The notes under the pieces are model-generated. The model was given only the letters and a program-made list of their open reading frames with translations, was not told where the DNA came from and searched no databases. Of a DNA stretch of 57,392 nt, positions 34,864-44,078 are shown piece after piece. The stretch comes from Gammaproteobacteria bacterium. Its GTDB lineage: Bacteria > Pseudomonadota > Gammaproteobacteria > Steroidobacterales > Steroidobacteraceae. Each line of letters opens with the position of its first letter. Position 1 is the stretch's first letter. The position numbers were made by a program, and so were the translations under genes. Location of the stretch: positions 1-57,392 of the forward strand of contig JAJPKM010000057.1 in NCBI GenBank assembly GCA_021323735.1, written 5' to 3'.

Positions 34864-35998
34864 GATCACCCATTTGCAAGCGCGGATGGATCGAGTCGCC
34901 CAGGGTAACGACGACGAGCGCCCCAAGTATGAACCGCTGGCTGTCGAGCCTGCTTCGCAGCTAGTTGGCCGCGCGCCGCCGCCGCCACGGGACTGGGTAT
35001 GCGAGGGCCTCGGACTACCTGCGGGCCGCGTGACATCGTTTATTGGGAATGGCGGATTCGGCAAGACCACAGTCGCGCACCAAATCGCCATCGCGTGCGC
35101 TACGAATCGGTCGATTTTCGGAATGCCGGTCAGCGGCGGCCCCGTGCTCAGCATCTTCTGCGAGGACGAACAGCCGGAACTTGACCGCAAGACTCGAATT
35201 ATTTGCGAGGCGGAGGGCATTGACCTCGGCCTACTGGACTCGGCGTACCTACTCAGCCGGGACGGCAGCGACAACATCTTGTGCAGCTTCGAGCGTGACC
35301 AGATCGTGCTCACGGATTTCTATTGGCAACTGGATGCCACCTTCGCGAGACTTAAGCCACGGCTCGGAATCATCGACACCGCAGCTGACACGTTCGCCGG
35401 AGATTTCATGTCGACGCCGCATGTGCGGCAGTTCATCAAAGTGGCCCTCGGCGGCCTGTGCCATCGCCACGGTTCCGCAATTCTATTGCTAGCGCATCCA
35501 TCAGCTTCGGCCATGGCTTCGGGTGACGGCGGCGGGTTCTCGACCGCATGGAACAACTCGGTGCGCTCGCGCCTGTATCTGCGCCGCCCGAAGTCCGACG
35601 ATGCCGAGGAAATCGCCGACCGTCGCGTGCTTGAGATTCGCAAGGCCAATTACGGGCCGAGCGGTGGACTCGTCCCGCTGATCTACAGCAACGGTCGGTT
35701 CATCCTCGACCTCTCACCGATTGAGGAAGGCGCGAAGCCGATCAAAGCAGCCAAGATCGACACCCGTCTGGCCCTCTCCGTCATGGGCTACTTCAAGCAG
35801 CACGCCGCGGCCGGCCAGGTCGTCAGGTTCGGCGCGATCTTCGAGGCCATGCAGAAGGCCGGCGATATACCAGCCGGAGAGTACCAAACGGTTCGCAAAC
35901 CGTTGCAGCGAGTCCTCACGAGCCTTGCCGAGCAAAACCTATTGAGCCCGTGCGACGTGCCGAGAGGGTATCGCATGGTGCGGGAGACAGCGGAATGA
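34853..35998 (+). CDS. RepA-like RecA-fold ATPase/helicase (AAA_25)
   Basis: 381 residues from ATG 34853; TTG 34847 is possible. Walker A is GNGGFGKTT, Walker B is in PRLGIIDTAAD, and motif 3 is AILLLAHPSASAMASGDGG; a C-terminal winged-helix-like region follows. Homologues include RSF1010 RepA-type hexameric helicases and phage replication ATPases. It overlaps the primase zinc-finger gene and is followed immediately by an iteron-like array, consistent with a replication module. Confidence 0.82.
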   Translation: MAAEITHLQARMDRVAQGNDDERPKYEPLAVEPASQLVGRAPPPPRDWVCEGLGLPAGRVTSFIGNGGFGKTTVAHQIAIACATNRSIFGMPVSGGPVLSIFCEDEQPELDRKTRIICEAEGIDLGLLDSAYLLSRDGSDNILCSFERDQIVLTDFYWQLDATFARLKPRLGIIDTAADTFAGDFMSTPHVRQFIKVALGGLCHRHGSAILLLAHPSASAMASGDGGGFSTAWNNSVRSRLYLRRPKSDDAEEIADRRVLEIRKANYGPSGGLVPLIYSNGRFILDLSPIEEGAKPIKAAKIDTRLALSVMGYFKQHAAAGQVVRFGAIFEAMQKAGDIPAGEYQTVRKPLQRVLTSLAEQNLLSPCDVPRGYRMVRETAE

Positions 35999-36579
35999 CT
36001 GGGGACAATCGGGGACAAATTCGGGGACAAACTGGGGACATTAGGGACATAGACCCATACCCAACTGGGGACACTGGGGACAAGCCCCCTATAGGGGCTG
36101 TCCCTTGTCCCCAAGTGGGAGCGTGTCCCCAGCCAGTTAGCGAGTCTTCTGCGGACGGTTTAAGCACGAAGACTTTGCCATCCAAGAGCACCAAGAAGAC
36201 GAAGGGCGCGAAATCTATCAAAGACATGAAAGACGGGCAGGATGGGAAAACCATAGTTTCGCGCAAACAAACTCAAAATTCTTCCGTGGTGGGGGAAGCC
36301 GGCGGCGTTCTCGTCGAGCGTCAATTCAAACGCCGAAACAACATCAATGCGCTGCCCGGCCTCATTCGCGAACACGCTGCGCTCATCAGATTGATACGCA
36401 ACGGCGAGATGCCACTCGACCGCGGCGAGGTCCTATCGCGTGCCTATGCCAGGCACAAAGAGATGGTGACGGCGCTGGAGCAGCGGGCGCAGCTCGCGGC
36501 GATCACTGAGCAGTTGAAGGCGCTTCGCGGCGATCCGTCCCAACAGTTCCTCATCGACGAAGCACAGGAGCGAAAATAG
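35995..36579 (+). CDS. Hypothetical protein whose start lies in the iteron array
   Basis: 194 residues from ATG 35995, overlapping the RepA-like stop (ATGA). The N-terminal 45 residues are low complexity (TGDNRGQIRGQTGDIRD) because they are encoded by the GGGGACA repeats. The middle is Lys/Ser-rich, and the C-terminal part (about 105-194) is helical and charged. No family recognised. If the repeats are DNA-binding sites, the N-terminal sequence may have no protein function. Confidence 0.5.
   Translation: MTGDNRGQIRGQTGDIRDIDPYPTGDTGDKPPIGAVPCPQVGACPQPVSESSADGLSTKTLPSKSTKKTKGAKSIKDMKDGQDGKTIVSRKQTQNSSVVGEAGGVLVERQFKRRNNINALPGLIREHAALIRLIRNGEMPLDRGEVLSRAYARHKEMVTALEQRAQLAAITEQLKALRGDPSQQFLIDEAQERK
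36001..36130. repeat. Iteron-like GGGGACA array with central hairpin (possible replication origin)
   Basis: Direct GGGGACA copies begin at 36001, 36011, 36023, 36034, 36067 and 36076, with the variant AGGGACA at 36043. Inverted copies are TGTCCCT (36099), TGTCCCC (36106) and TGTCCCC (36124). Spacing is mostly 9-12 bp, about a helical turn. Between the orientations, AGCCCC and GGGGCT flank CTATA (about 36084-36100) and the pairing extends into the flanking repeats. The array directly follows the RepA-like ATPase gene. Confidence 0.7.
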
Positions 36580-36672
36580 TGCCGTTAACGTGCCATGACG
36601 AACATCAAGAGGTGTTTACAAATGATTTGCGCTGCCCTACAGTTGACGCCGTACCAACCAGGGATGCTCAAC

Positions 36673-37365
36673 ATGGCAACAGCAATCGGTTACGTGAGAG
36701 TCAGCACTTCGGCGCAGGGTCGCTCAGGTCTCGGACTGGAAGCGCAGCGCGCGACGATAGCTCGCTTTGCCCAGGCGGAAGGCCTGGACGTTGCGCAGGT
36801 GTTCGAGGAAATCGAAACCGGATCTGGCTCCGATGCATTGGAGCGCCGACCGCAGCTTGCCGCAGCGCTGAAGGCTGCCAGCAAGGCGAAGGCACCTGTT
36901 TTGGTGGCGAAGCTCGATCGGCTGTCTCGCGATGTGCACTTCATCTCGGGATTGATGGCGCATCGGGTCGAGTTCGTTGTCTGCGACCTGGGCAGGCAGT
37001 CCGATCCGTTCGTGTTGCACCTGTACGCGGCGCTTGCCGAGAAGGAACGCAGCATGATCAGCGCGCGGACGAAGGCAGGTTTGGCCGCTGCAAAGGCTCG
37101 GGGCACGAAACTCGGCATGGCGGCCCGCAGCGACCGCGCAATGCGCAAGATTGCAGCCATTGGAGCGCAGGCCAACAAGACTGCAGCTATCGCGAATGCC
37201 GAGACGTTGCGCAAGTCAATCGTGGCTGCGCTGGATGGCGGCCGTTCTCTACGCGTAGCGGCAGACTGGCTCAACGATTGCCGCATAGCCTCGCCCGGTG
37301 GCGGTCGCTGGCACGCACCCTCACTGCTCAAGGCTGCGCGTCGCTTAGGGCTGCGAACCGCCTAG
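36673..37365 (+). CDS. Small serine recombinase (resolvase/invertase family)
   Basis: 230 residues from ATG 36673 (MATAIGYVRVSTSAQGRSGL). The resolvase catalytic domain (about 1-140) has the nucleophile Ser in YVRVSTSAQG, the LDRLSRD motif and EKERSMISARTKAGLAAAK; a C-terminal helix-turn-helix-like segment ends LLKAARRLGL. Upstream in-frame ATGs at 36595, 36622 and 36664 exist. It is the second serine recombinase of the element and may resolve multimers or invert DNA. Confidence 0.88.
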   Translation: MATAIGYVRVSTSAQGRSGLGLEAQRATIARFAQAEGLDVAQVFEEIETGSGSDALERRPQLAAALKAASKAKAPVLVAKLDRLSRDVHFISGLMAHRVEFVVCDLGRQSDPFVLHLYAALAEKERSMISARTKAGLAAAKARGTKLGMAARSDRAMRKIAAIGAQANKTAAIANAETLRKSIVAALDGGRSLRVAADWLNDCRIASPGGGRWHAPSLLKAARRLGLRTA

Positions 37366-37414
37366 CAACGCGTTGCAAAGCCCGCCGCTCCCCCATTCGG
37401 CTTGGGGGTGCAGC

Positions 37415-37672
37415 GTGACATCTCCCGCCGCCATTCCACGCCTTGAGGCGCTACAGGCCGACCTCGCAGACGCCGACACATCGGCCCAGCTGTTGAAGAT
37501 ATGCGAGTCCGCCATCGCGGAGTGGCAGACAGTAATCGCGGAAATCGAGGCCAGCGGGCAACCGCGCGCCGACAAGCGCCGTGCATTGTGGAACGCCCGC
37601 AGCCAGCTCGGTGAACTCGAATGCGCTGCCGAACGGTTACGCCTCGACTTACGCCCGGAAGGTGCCGCATGA
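37415..37672 (+). CDS. Small hypothetical protein
   Basis: 85 residues from GTG 37415 (MTSPAAIPRLEALQADLADA). Mostly helical with charged, coiled-coil-like spacing. The stop overlaps the next ATG (ATGA). It lies before the terminase in the position phages use for small packaging or regulatory genes. No family recognised. Confidence 0.55.
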   Translation: MTSPAAIPRLEALQADLADADTSAQLLKICESAIAEWQTVIAEIEASGQPRADKRRALWNARSQLGELECAAERLRLDLRPEGAA

Positions 37673-37815
37673 GCCGCGCCGAACTGGAGCAGCGCCTCAT
37701 CGATCTCGAACGGAGCATCGAGGCGTCGAAAACCGCCATCTGGTTAGCCGAGCACGAACGCGAGCAGCTGCGGTTCGAATTGCGCCGGATGCTCAACAAG
37801 GAGACCCCCACGTGA
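37669..37815 (+). CDS. 48-residue coiled-coil-like protein
   Basis: Starts MSRAELEQRLIDLERSIEAS; almost entirely a charged helix with leucine spacing. ATG 37669 overlaps the previous stop, and its own stop overlaps the next GTG (GTGA). No family recognised. Confidence 0.5.
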   Translation: MSRAELEQRLIDLERSIEASKTAIWLAEHEREQLRFELRRMLNKETPT

Positions 37816-38099
37816 AGCCCCTCAACATGGCAAACGTTCATCCCGCGTGGTCGATGTACACCGAGCTTGCCAAGCCGACGCCATCGCAGGGGCATGGCTG
37901 GGTGCGCCCGCTTCCGAGCGGGGCAAAGGCTCGCTGCGGCGGTCCTGCGATCTGCCGTCAATGCCAGCTTGAGCAAGAGGGCATACCGTCCGCTGTGCGC
38001 CGGCTCAGCGCGCAGGGCTTGACGCCTCACAACGTTGCAGCTTGCCTTCGCGTCAGTGTCGCGGATGTGGAGCAAGCCTTACGCGAGGACGCCGCCTGA
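37812..38099 (+). CDS. Hypothetical protein, possible HTH at C-terminus
   Basis: 95 residues from GTG 37812. It has CGGPAICRQCQ in the middle, a possible small metal site, and a C-terminal GLTPHNVAACLRVSVADVEQ that resembles a helix-turn-helix. It immediately precedes terL, where a small terminase subunit would be expected; that role is a guess from position. The stop overlaps the terL ATG (TGATG). Confidence 0.5.
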   Translation: MKPLNMANVHPAWSMYTELAKPTPSQGHGWVRPLPSGAKARCGGPAICRQCQLEQEGIPSAVRRLSAQGLTPHNVAACLRVSVADVEQALREDAA

Positions 38100-39526
38100 T
38101 GTTCGCGCCTTCCCTCACGCAGACCATTAAAGCAGCTCAACAGGAAATCGAGCGCCATCAGCATGCGCAGCGCGTGCCACGCGTTGTATGGGCCGGCCTC
38201 GCCGAACCGGCTGACGTATTCGCCGCCCGTATCGCCGTGATCCGCCGCACCTGGTCCGGTCGCATTCTGGCTGCGGTCACGCACGGCTTCGCCGTGCCCG
38301 CCGGTGTGCAGGCCGTGCCCTTCGCGCCGAAAATGTTCTGGCTGCTCCATCCAGATGCGCCGAGCCGGTACCGGGCTGGCAGTGGTGGCCGTGGCTCGGG
38401 TAAGTCGCACGGATTCGCCGCCGCCATTGTCTTGCGCATGCTCGACAGGCGGCTGCGGGCTTTGTGTGCTCGCGAGATTCAGCGCTCATTGCGCGAGTCT
38501 GTGCATGCGCTTCTGACTGACAAGATCGAAGCGCTCGGCCTGTCTGCCTTATTCGACATCACTGATCGCGAGATCACATGCACCGCGACCGGGAGCGAGG
38601 TACTTTTCGCCGGGCTTTGGGCGAACATCAACACGCTCAAGAGTCTTGAGAACATCGGCCTGTGCTGGATAGAGGAAGGCGAATCCGTCACCGATAACTC
38701 GCTCTCAGTCCTCACGCCAACCATCCGCGCCGCAGGCTCCGAGGTCTGGATCAGCCTCAATCCAGACGCGCCCGATGCGCCCGTAATGCAGTTTGTCGAC
38801 GGCTCGCGGCCGGACACGCGGCACGTCCACATCGACTTTTCCGACAATCCTTGGTTCCCTCCCTCACTGGAGGGCGAGCGGGCTTATCTGCAAGGCGTAG
38901 ACCCCGATGCCTATGCCCATGTGTGGCTCGGCATGACTCGCACGTACAGCGCCGCGCAGGTATTTCGCGGCAAATATTCGATTGAAGAATTCATGCCCGC
39001 AGCCGGTTGGAACGGTCCATATTTCGGCGCGGATTGGGGCTTCAGCCAGGACCCGACTACCTTGGTAAAAGCGTGGATCAATGGACGCACGCTGTACATA
39101 GAGTACGAGGCTTACGCCATCGGCTGCGACATCGATCGTACCCCGCAGCTATTCGAGACGATTCCGGGATCGCACAGCTACACGATCCGATCGGACAATG
39201 CCCGGCCGGAGACGATCAGCTACCTGCGGTTCCACGGATTTCAGAATGTCGGCCCGTGCGATAAATGGAAGGGAAGTGTTGAAGATGGAGTTGCGCATCT
39301 TCGATCTTATGAAAAGATCATCGTGCACCCACGATGCACGCACACAGCAGCGGAAATGCGGCTGTATTCCTTCAAGGTCGACAAGCTCACGGGCGACGTT
39401 CTGCCCGATCTTGTCGGCAAGCACGATCACATAATCGACGCGCTGAGATACGCGCTCGAACCGCTGGTAAAGCGGCGCACGCAGACGCGCTGGACAGATG
39501 AGTACCGCGGTTTTTTCCAACGTTGA
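38099..39526 (+). CDS. terL: Phage terminase large subunit
   Basis: 475 residues from ATG 38099. The ATPase domain has Walker A GSGGRGSGKSH and Walker B IGLCWIEEGESV, and the nuclease domain has Asp-bearing motifs in YFGADWGFSQDP, IRSDNARPETIS and KHDHIIDALRY. It resembles PBSX-type terminases. It packages DNA into proheads through the portal. An intact terL with a portal gene nearby shows a tailed-phage origin. Confidence 0.92.
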   Translation: MFAPSLTQTIKAAQQEIERHQHAQRVPRVVWAGLAEPADVFAARIAVIRRTWSGRILAAVTHGFAVPAGVQAVPFAPKMFWLLHPDAPSRYRAGSGGRGSGKSHGFAAAIVLRMLDRRLRALCAREIQRSLRESVHALLTDKIEALGLSALFDITDREITCTATGSEVLFAGLWANINTLKSLENIGLCWIEEGESVTDNSLSVLTPTIRAAGSEVWISLNPDAPDAPVMQFVDGSRPDTRHVHIDFSDNPWFPPSLEGERAYLQGVDPDAYAHVWLGMTRTYSAAQVFRGKYSIEEFMPAAGWNGPYFGADWGFSQDPTTLVKAWINGRTLYIEYEAYAIGCDIDRTPQLFETIPGSHSYTIRSDNARPETISYLRFHGFQNVGPCDKWKGSVEDGVAHLRSYEKIIVHPRCTHTAAEMRLYSFKVDKLTGDVLPDLVGKHDHIIDALRYALEPLVKRRTQTRWTDEYRGFFQR

Positions 39527-39552
39527 TTCAACACTACAGGAGCATTCGCCCT

Positions 39553-40215
39553 ATGACTCAAAAATTTACCCGCCGCGCCGCCGGCCCGCAATTCACAGGC
39601 TTCGAGCCCGGCGCAAGACTCGAGCCCGATGCGCATGTCGCCGTCGCACCCGACGCACCGCCCGCCGCCCCCTTGGAATCGGCGGCGGGTGCGGATCATT
39701 GGGCGGCTTTCGAGGCACGCCTCAGCCAGATGCTTCAAGAATGGGACGGAAAATTGAGTGATTTGAAGGCACGCGCCGCCGACTTGAAGCAGCGAGCGCA
39801 TGCAAAAGAGGGGGAGTTCCGAAGGTTGTCTCAATTTGTCCCGGTCGATCACAACAGAATTTCCGCCCTTCAAACCGAAGCCGGCAATCTGGCTCAGGAA
39901 GAGAGACGCCTAATCAACATCGAATTGCCGAAAATGCAGTACGAGCGAGATCAAATTTGCTCAGGCAATCACCCCACTTTGAATGCACTGCGGCTTGTCG
40001 CGCAGAATCGAGTGGCGGCCGATATTCGCGCGAGGCAGCCGAAGACATTGCCGAGTTTCGTAGTCCTGGAGGCTCATTTCGCCTGGCGGGAAAACGAGGT
40101 GACGTTTGGCTTCTCCGAGGGGCAGGTAGTTCGTGATCCTGCTCTCATCGGCAAATTGATCGAGCGCAATGCGCCGCTCTCGTTAGGGGCGACCGGCCCG
40201 AGGGCGGCAGCATGA
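39553..40215 (+). CDS. Hypothetical phage-region protein, coiled coil
   Basis: 220 residues from ATG 39553 (MTQKFTRRAAGPQFTGFEPG), with AGGAG about 10 nt upstream. The middle (about 60-145) is Glu/Lys/Leu-rich and coiled-coil-like, including AADLKQRAHAKEGEFRRLSQ. The C-terminal part ends GEGQ-like and Pro/Arg-rich. No family recognised. The stop overlaps the next ATG (ATGA). Confidence 0.6.
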   Translation: MTQKFTRRAAGPQFTGFEPGARLEPDAHVAVAPDAPPAAPLESAAGADHWAAFEARLSQMLQEWDGKLSDLKARAADLKQRAHAKEGEFRRLSQFVPVDHNRISALQTEAGNLAQEERRLINIELPKMQYERDQICSGNHPTLNALRLVAQNRVAADIRARQPKTLPSFVVLEAHFAWRENEVTFGFSEGQVVRDPALIGKLIERNAPLSLGATGPRAAA

Positions 40216-40604
40216 TCGCCTCGCCGAGAATGCGCGCGGAGTTGAAGGCCGCCGCGGTCGAAGCCGGTATTTTGGACCAGGAGACGCTCAATCTTGTCGA
40301 TCTCTCGCAGGGCGGCGACGCGGCGAAACTAATCCGCGACTTGAAAACGGCGAAGCCTCATCTCTTCAGCGTGGTGCCAAGCGCGAAACCTGGCCCGGCG
40401 CAGAAGCGCGCGATCGACATGACGGACGCCGAGTACCGGACCGAGAAAGCCAAGCTCATCCGCGGCGTCCCGGTGGGCATGACCTCCGCGGAACGCGCTG
40501 ACCTGGAATCGCGCCGCGCCGATGGGCCGAAAGACGCGCGCCAGATGTCAGCCGAAGAATTCAAGGCCGCCAAACGAAAGGCAGCACGCGATTCATATCG
40601 CTAA
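40212..40604 (+). CDS. Scaffold-like phage protein
   Basis: 130 residues from ATG 40212. The N-terminal segment AAAVEAGILDQETLNLVDLS with KTAKPHLFSV resembles short stretches in phage scaffold-type proteins, which pair a D-x-L-x-L-x-D pattern with KPxLF. The C-terminal half is Lys/Arg/Ala-rich. The family link is by pattern only. Confidence 0.45.
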   Translation: MIASPRMRAELKAAAVEAGILDQETLNLVDLSQGGDAAKLIRDLKTAKPHLFSVVPSAKPGPAQKRAIDMTDAEYRTEKAKLIRGVPVGMTSAERADLESRRADGPKDARQMSAEEFKAAKRKAARDSYR

Positions 40605-40633
40605 TTTTCAATCAACGCACGAGGTAATTTTCG

Positions 40634-41248
40634 ATGTCTACAGTCCAGATGACCAGCGGTATCAACGGTACTTATTCAATCCAATTGTTTCCCTCCGGCG
40701 CACTCACGGCATTCGTCAACGGGATTGCTAATGTGAACGTGGAAGACGTGCCCAATGCGTTAAACCAGGGCCTGCAATTGGTGCCTGGTCCGGCGCAGAC
40801 GTGGCCTTCATCGGCCGTGCGACACCTTTCTGCACCGCCGGGCGGAAGTTTTCCGAAATCCGGGACGCTGCCGTTGGTTGACGGCTCGACAGCGACGATC
40901 TCGGGACCGCTCGGGAGCCTGGGTGCGATCACCGGCGGCACTGCGTATACGAACGGCGTCTATCCGAACGTGCCGCTGACCGGCGGCTCTGGATATGGTG
41001 CGCTCGCAACCGTCACCGTAGCCGGCGGCGCCGTGACTTCCGTCGTGATAACCAACGGCGGCCAAAAATATCTTGCTGCCGATACTGGCATCTCTGCTGC
41101 TGCTGCGAGCATTGGCGGGACTGGCTCGGGCTTCTCTGTTCCGGCGGCCACACTCGCGCGGGCAGATGCGCTGATTCCGGTCGCACTCGCAGCTTTTTAC
41201 AAATCGCTCGGATGGAACTCGACGCCTGGTCAAAGCGTGGGTGAGTAG
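40634..41248 (+). CDS. Putative phage structural protein with Gly-rich beta repeats
   Basis: 204 residues from ATG 40634. The centre (about 100-150) reads [20 protein letters not shown] then [20 protein letters not shown], a Gly/Thr/Val repeat typical of phage fibre or head decoration proteins. The N-terminal part is also beta-prone. A role in the virion is inferred from this composition and its place between terL and the portal gene. Confidence 0.55.
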   Translation: MSTVQMTSGINGTYSIQLFPSGALTAFVNGIANVNVEDVPNALNQGLQLVPGPAQTWPSSAVRHLSAPPGGSFPKSGTLPLVDGSTATISGPLGSLGAITGGTAYTNGVYPNVPLTGGSGYGALATVTVAGGAVTSVVITNGGQKYLAADTGISAAAASIGGTGSGFSVPAATLARADALIPVALAAFYKSLGWNSTPGQSVGE

Positions 41249-41349
41249 CGGATTCAGCTTTCGAGGGCGCACTGCGGGCCGGTCCATTCAGACTCGGCCC
41301 GCACCCCCTGTGCTGGTGATTCAATTAACGCAACGAGGAAACGAATAAA

Positions 41350-42789
41350 ATGCCAGATTTTCGCACACTCAAAGACGGGTACCCGAAGGACCGGGATTTC
41401 CCTGAGCGCACGCATCATCTGCTGGCCCTGACGCGCGTCATTGAGGGGAAGCTGTACGCCGAACTCAAAAACGAGTTTGGCGAGGAAAAGAACGACGCAG
41501 GCGAATACATCAAGCTCGCCGACCGCCGGCCATCGGCGCGCACGCGTTTTTGCCAGACGGTCGTCAATGACTCGGTGGCAATGCTCTTTTCCGAAGGGCA
41601 TTTCCCAGCGGTCGATTGCACTGACGAGAACACCCGCGAAGGGCTGCGCAAAGTGGTCAAGGATTCACGACTGAACGCGGTGATGATTGAGGCGGCCACG
41701 CGTGGCTCTGTCGGCTCGATTTGCATTCTGATGCGCGTGCTTAAGGCGCGCGTATTCTTCGACGTGATGCAGACGCCGTACCTCACTCCGGAGTGGGACG
41801 ATGACGCTCCGGACACTCTGAAAAGCGTCACCGAGCGCTACAAGGTCAAAGGAAAAGACCTGAAAGACACCGGCTACTCGATCAAGGATGATGAGCTGAA
41901 TTCGGATTTCTGGTTCCAGCGCGTCTGGGACGCCTCGGCTGAGAATTGGTACCTGCCGCTCAAGAAGACTGACGCGGAAAAGGGAAAAGAGCCGAAGGTA
42001 GACACGGCGCGCACCGTCAAGCACGGCCTGGGATTTGTTCCGATGGTATGGGTGAAGAATCTGCCGTCGGAAGACGAAATCGACGGTTGCGCAACCTTTT
42101 CGCACGAGGCCATCGACGTTCAGATTGAAGCGGACTACCTGCTCAGCCAAGGTGGCCGCGGCCTGAAATACCAGTCAGATCCGACATTGCATATCAAGGA
42201 ACCCGCGGCCGGCGGCGCCATGGTCAAAGGCGCGGCGAACGCAATTGTGACCAGCGAAAAAGGCGACGCGAAGTTGCTGGAGATCAGCGGCGATTCCGCG
42301 GCGGCCGTCATGGACTGGGTGAAGGCGCTGCGCGAGATCGCTCTCGAAGGCATGGGCGGGAACCGCTCGAACGCCGACAAGCTCGCCGCCGCGCAGTCAG
42401 GCCGGGCCATGGAGCTGATGAATCAATCGCTCATTTGGCTCGCAGACAAGCTGCGCATCAGCTACGGGGAAGGGGCGCTGCATGGCTTGCTCTGTATGGT
42501 TGCTCGGGCCTCGGCGAGATTCGATCTAGTAGATAAGCACGGTCGTTCGATTGGCAAGATGCCGGACGGCGAGACGATTTCGCTGCGCTGGCCGCACTGG
42601 TACGCGCCGAGCTACGCCGACAAGCAGGCGCAGGCCGTAACGCTCGCCGCGCTGCGGTCGGCCGATCTCATCTCGCAGGAAACCGCAGTCAAGGTCATTT
42701 CGGATAGCTACGACATTGAGGATGTGGCCGAGGAGCTTTCGCAGATCGCGAAGGACAAGCCGGTGCAGCCGGTGCCGAGCATCGCATGA
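41350..42789 (+). CDS. Phage portal protein (SPP1 gp6-like)
   Basis: 479 residues from ATG 41350. Sequence pattern fits gp6-type portals: N-terminal clip/wing region, HEAIDVQIEADYLLSQGGRG, then GGNRSNADKLAAAQSGRAME and MNQSLIWLADKLRISYG in the stem/crown part. The dodecameric portal is the packaging channel that docks TerL. No recognisable prohead protease or major capsid gene follows, which is unusual for an intact phage. Confidence 0.83.
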   Translation: MPDFRTLKDGYPKDRDFPERTHHLLALTRVIEGKLYAELKNEFGEEKNDAGEYIKLADRRPSARTRFCQTVVNDSVAMLFSEGHFPAVDCTDENTREGLRKVVKDSRLNAVMIEAATRGSVGSICILMRVLKARVFFDVMQTPYLTPEWDDDAPDTLKSVTERYKVKGKDLKDTGYSIKDDELNSDFWFQRVWDASAENWYLPLKKTDAEKGKEPKVDTARTVKHGLGFVPMVWVKNLPSEDEIDGCATFSHEAIDVQIEADYLLSQGGRGLKYQSDPTLHIKEPAAGGAMVKGAANAIVTSEKGDAKLLEISGDSAAAVMDWVKALREIALEGMGGNRSNADKLAAAQSGRAMELMNQSLIWLADKLRISYGEGALHGLLCMVARASARFDLVDKHGRSIGKMPDGETISLRWPHWYAPSYADKQAQAVTLAALRSADLISQETAVKVISDSYDIEDVAEELSQIAKDKPVQPVPSIA

Positions 42790-43138
42790 CGCTGTGCGCT
42801 GAAGTCAAGCGTGATCGCGGCAGTGTGCCGGCGCAGGCGCTCGTGCAGTCGGGCGGCGGGCTGGCGTCCCGATGATATTTAACCCCGGCATGTCGCTGGG
42901 GCATGGCGTCAGCCGGTGAGTGGCCATGACTCAGAAACCAACCCCGCGCAATCAGGCGAGAGGCAGTAACTCTGCTTAGCGGCAGGTCTCCTTGGGCTTC
43001 GGCGCCAGGTCGTTCTCCCCTACGTAGAAAGGGGCCCCCTCCGTCGCAGGAGCCGCGATATCAACGCTGGCGCTAGTCGGCCATGTCATGGCACCTGAAA
43101 TCGGCGGCGACGACGCGATAACGCGTTATACGTGAACG
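42790..43138. other. Gene-poor stretch after the portal gene
   Basis: A 29-residue frame overlaps the portal stop (ATG 42786 to TGA 42873-42875), then 15- and 17-residue frames follow; none is convincing. A full capsid gene would start here in most phages and is absent. I see no RNA gene. Confidence 0.4.
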
Positions 43139-43165
43139 AAAAAGCCGCCCCGGTATGCTAGCGGC
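43139..43165 (-). terminator. Intrinsic terminator of the leftward gene at 43195
   Basis: On the minus strand GCCGC (43161-43165) pairs with GCGGC (43144-43148) across a 12-nt loop, followed by TTTTT (43139-43143). It starts 30 bp past that gene's stop. Confidence 0.6.
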
Positions 43166-43194
43166 CCTTGAGTGACGGCTGACGTGGTGATCGA

Positions 43195-43926
43195 TCAGGC
43201 TTCGTTATCTACAACCATGCGCAAGAATGAAGGGCGCGGCCGGCGCGGCTCTGGCGCCTCGTTATCGACAACGACGGCCTGCTCAAGCGCCTCAAAAACT
43301 TCGCTTCGGAAGCGATGAAGGATCGAATCCAAACGCGATATCTCATCATCCGCAAGCCGAAAGCGCGGACTGGCGAATTTGCCTAAGCCGCGCCAATGAT
43401 TGCCGTTCCAAGACTTGAGATAACGGAGATTGCTCTCCATGTCATCTAACTGTTGTTCCCTCCACTCTGCCGCCGTTTCGGGTCCAGCGGCAGCGGGTTC
43501 CTTGCTCTGAGGCTCGGATTGCACAAGCACCAGCTCGGGAGCACCCAAGGTACTCGCCGGCTCCGGGATTCCTTCGGGGAACAATTCGCGCACGCCGGGC
43601 ATACCCATGGCAATCTTCGGGACGGCGCAGCGCCTAAGTTTCATGCGCCTCGGCGAAGCCTTCGTTGGCGCTCGGTGGAGCCTGAACCACTTGCCGTGCT
43701 CATCGAATTGGGATCGCCCGCCCCTATGTTTGGCAGCGCGATTATCGATCATTGAAGTTGTAAGGCAACCGGCCGCAATGAGGGCATCCTCCGTGCCCAG
43801 GTAAGTCAAAATTACGGTGTCGCCAGGCCTCCCCAGAGTCCACGTTTCAAGCTGAATGCCGATGCCGCCGGGCAATGTTCCGCGGCGGACCTCGACTTGC
43901 AGAGATTTCCGGTTTCGCTCAGCCAT
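43195..43926 (-). CDS. Hypothetical protein, right part of the element
   Basis: 243 residues from the ATG at 43926 (MAERNRKSLQVEVRRGTLPG); the frame is open to 43980. The N-terminal half is basic, the middle is Pro/Glu/Ala-rich (about 110-160), and the C-terminal half has WREQQLDDMESNLRYLKSW. VVDNEA is present twice near the end, so a small duplication may have extended the tail. No family recognised. It is convergent with the portal gene and has its own terminator. Confidence 0.6.
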   Translation of the reverse strand: MAERNRKSLQVEVRRGTLPGGIGIQLETWTLGRPGDTVILTYLGTEDALIAAGCLTTSMIDNRAAKHRGGRSQFDEHGKWFRLHRAPTKASPRRMKLRRCAVPKIAMGMPGVRELFPEGIPEPASTLGAPELVLVQSEPQSKEPAAAGPETAAEWREQQLDDMESNLRYLKSWNGNHWRGLGKFASPRFRLADDEISRLDSILHRFRSEVFEALEQAVVVDNEAPEPRRPRPSFLRMVVDNEA

Positions 43927-44078
43927 AATTCGAGAGTCTCCGTGTGGTTTGTGGGAAAGTGGAATTCGGTTTGACGGCACCCATTGTCGCGATCATTGCT
44001 GTTGGGGTAAATGACCCGTGGGTAATGAGATAGCGTTACCCGTGGGTAGCGCGCCTGGGAGACGCGATAGGGCGGCGC

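Noticed and set aside
36001-36130. GGGGACA repeats as a CRISPR array
   Set aside because: Units are only seven bases at about one helical turn, in both orientations, with no constant spacers and no cas genes.
41249-41349. Possible small gene between the structural and portal genes
   Set aside because: No frame with a start and ribosome site; 101 bp appears to be leader sequence only.
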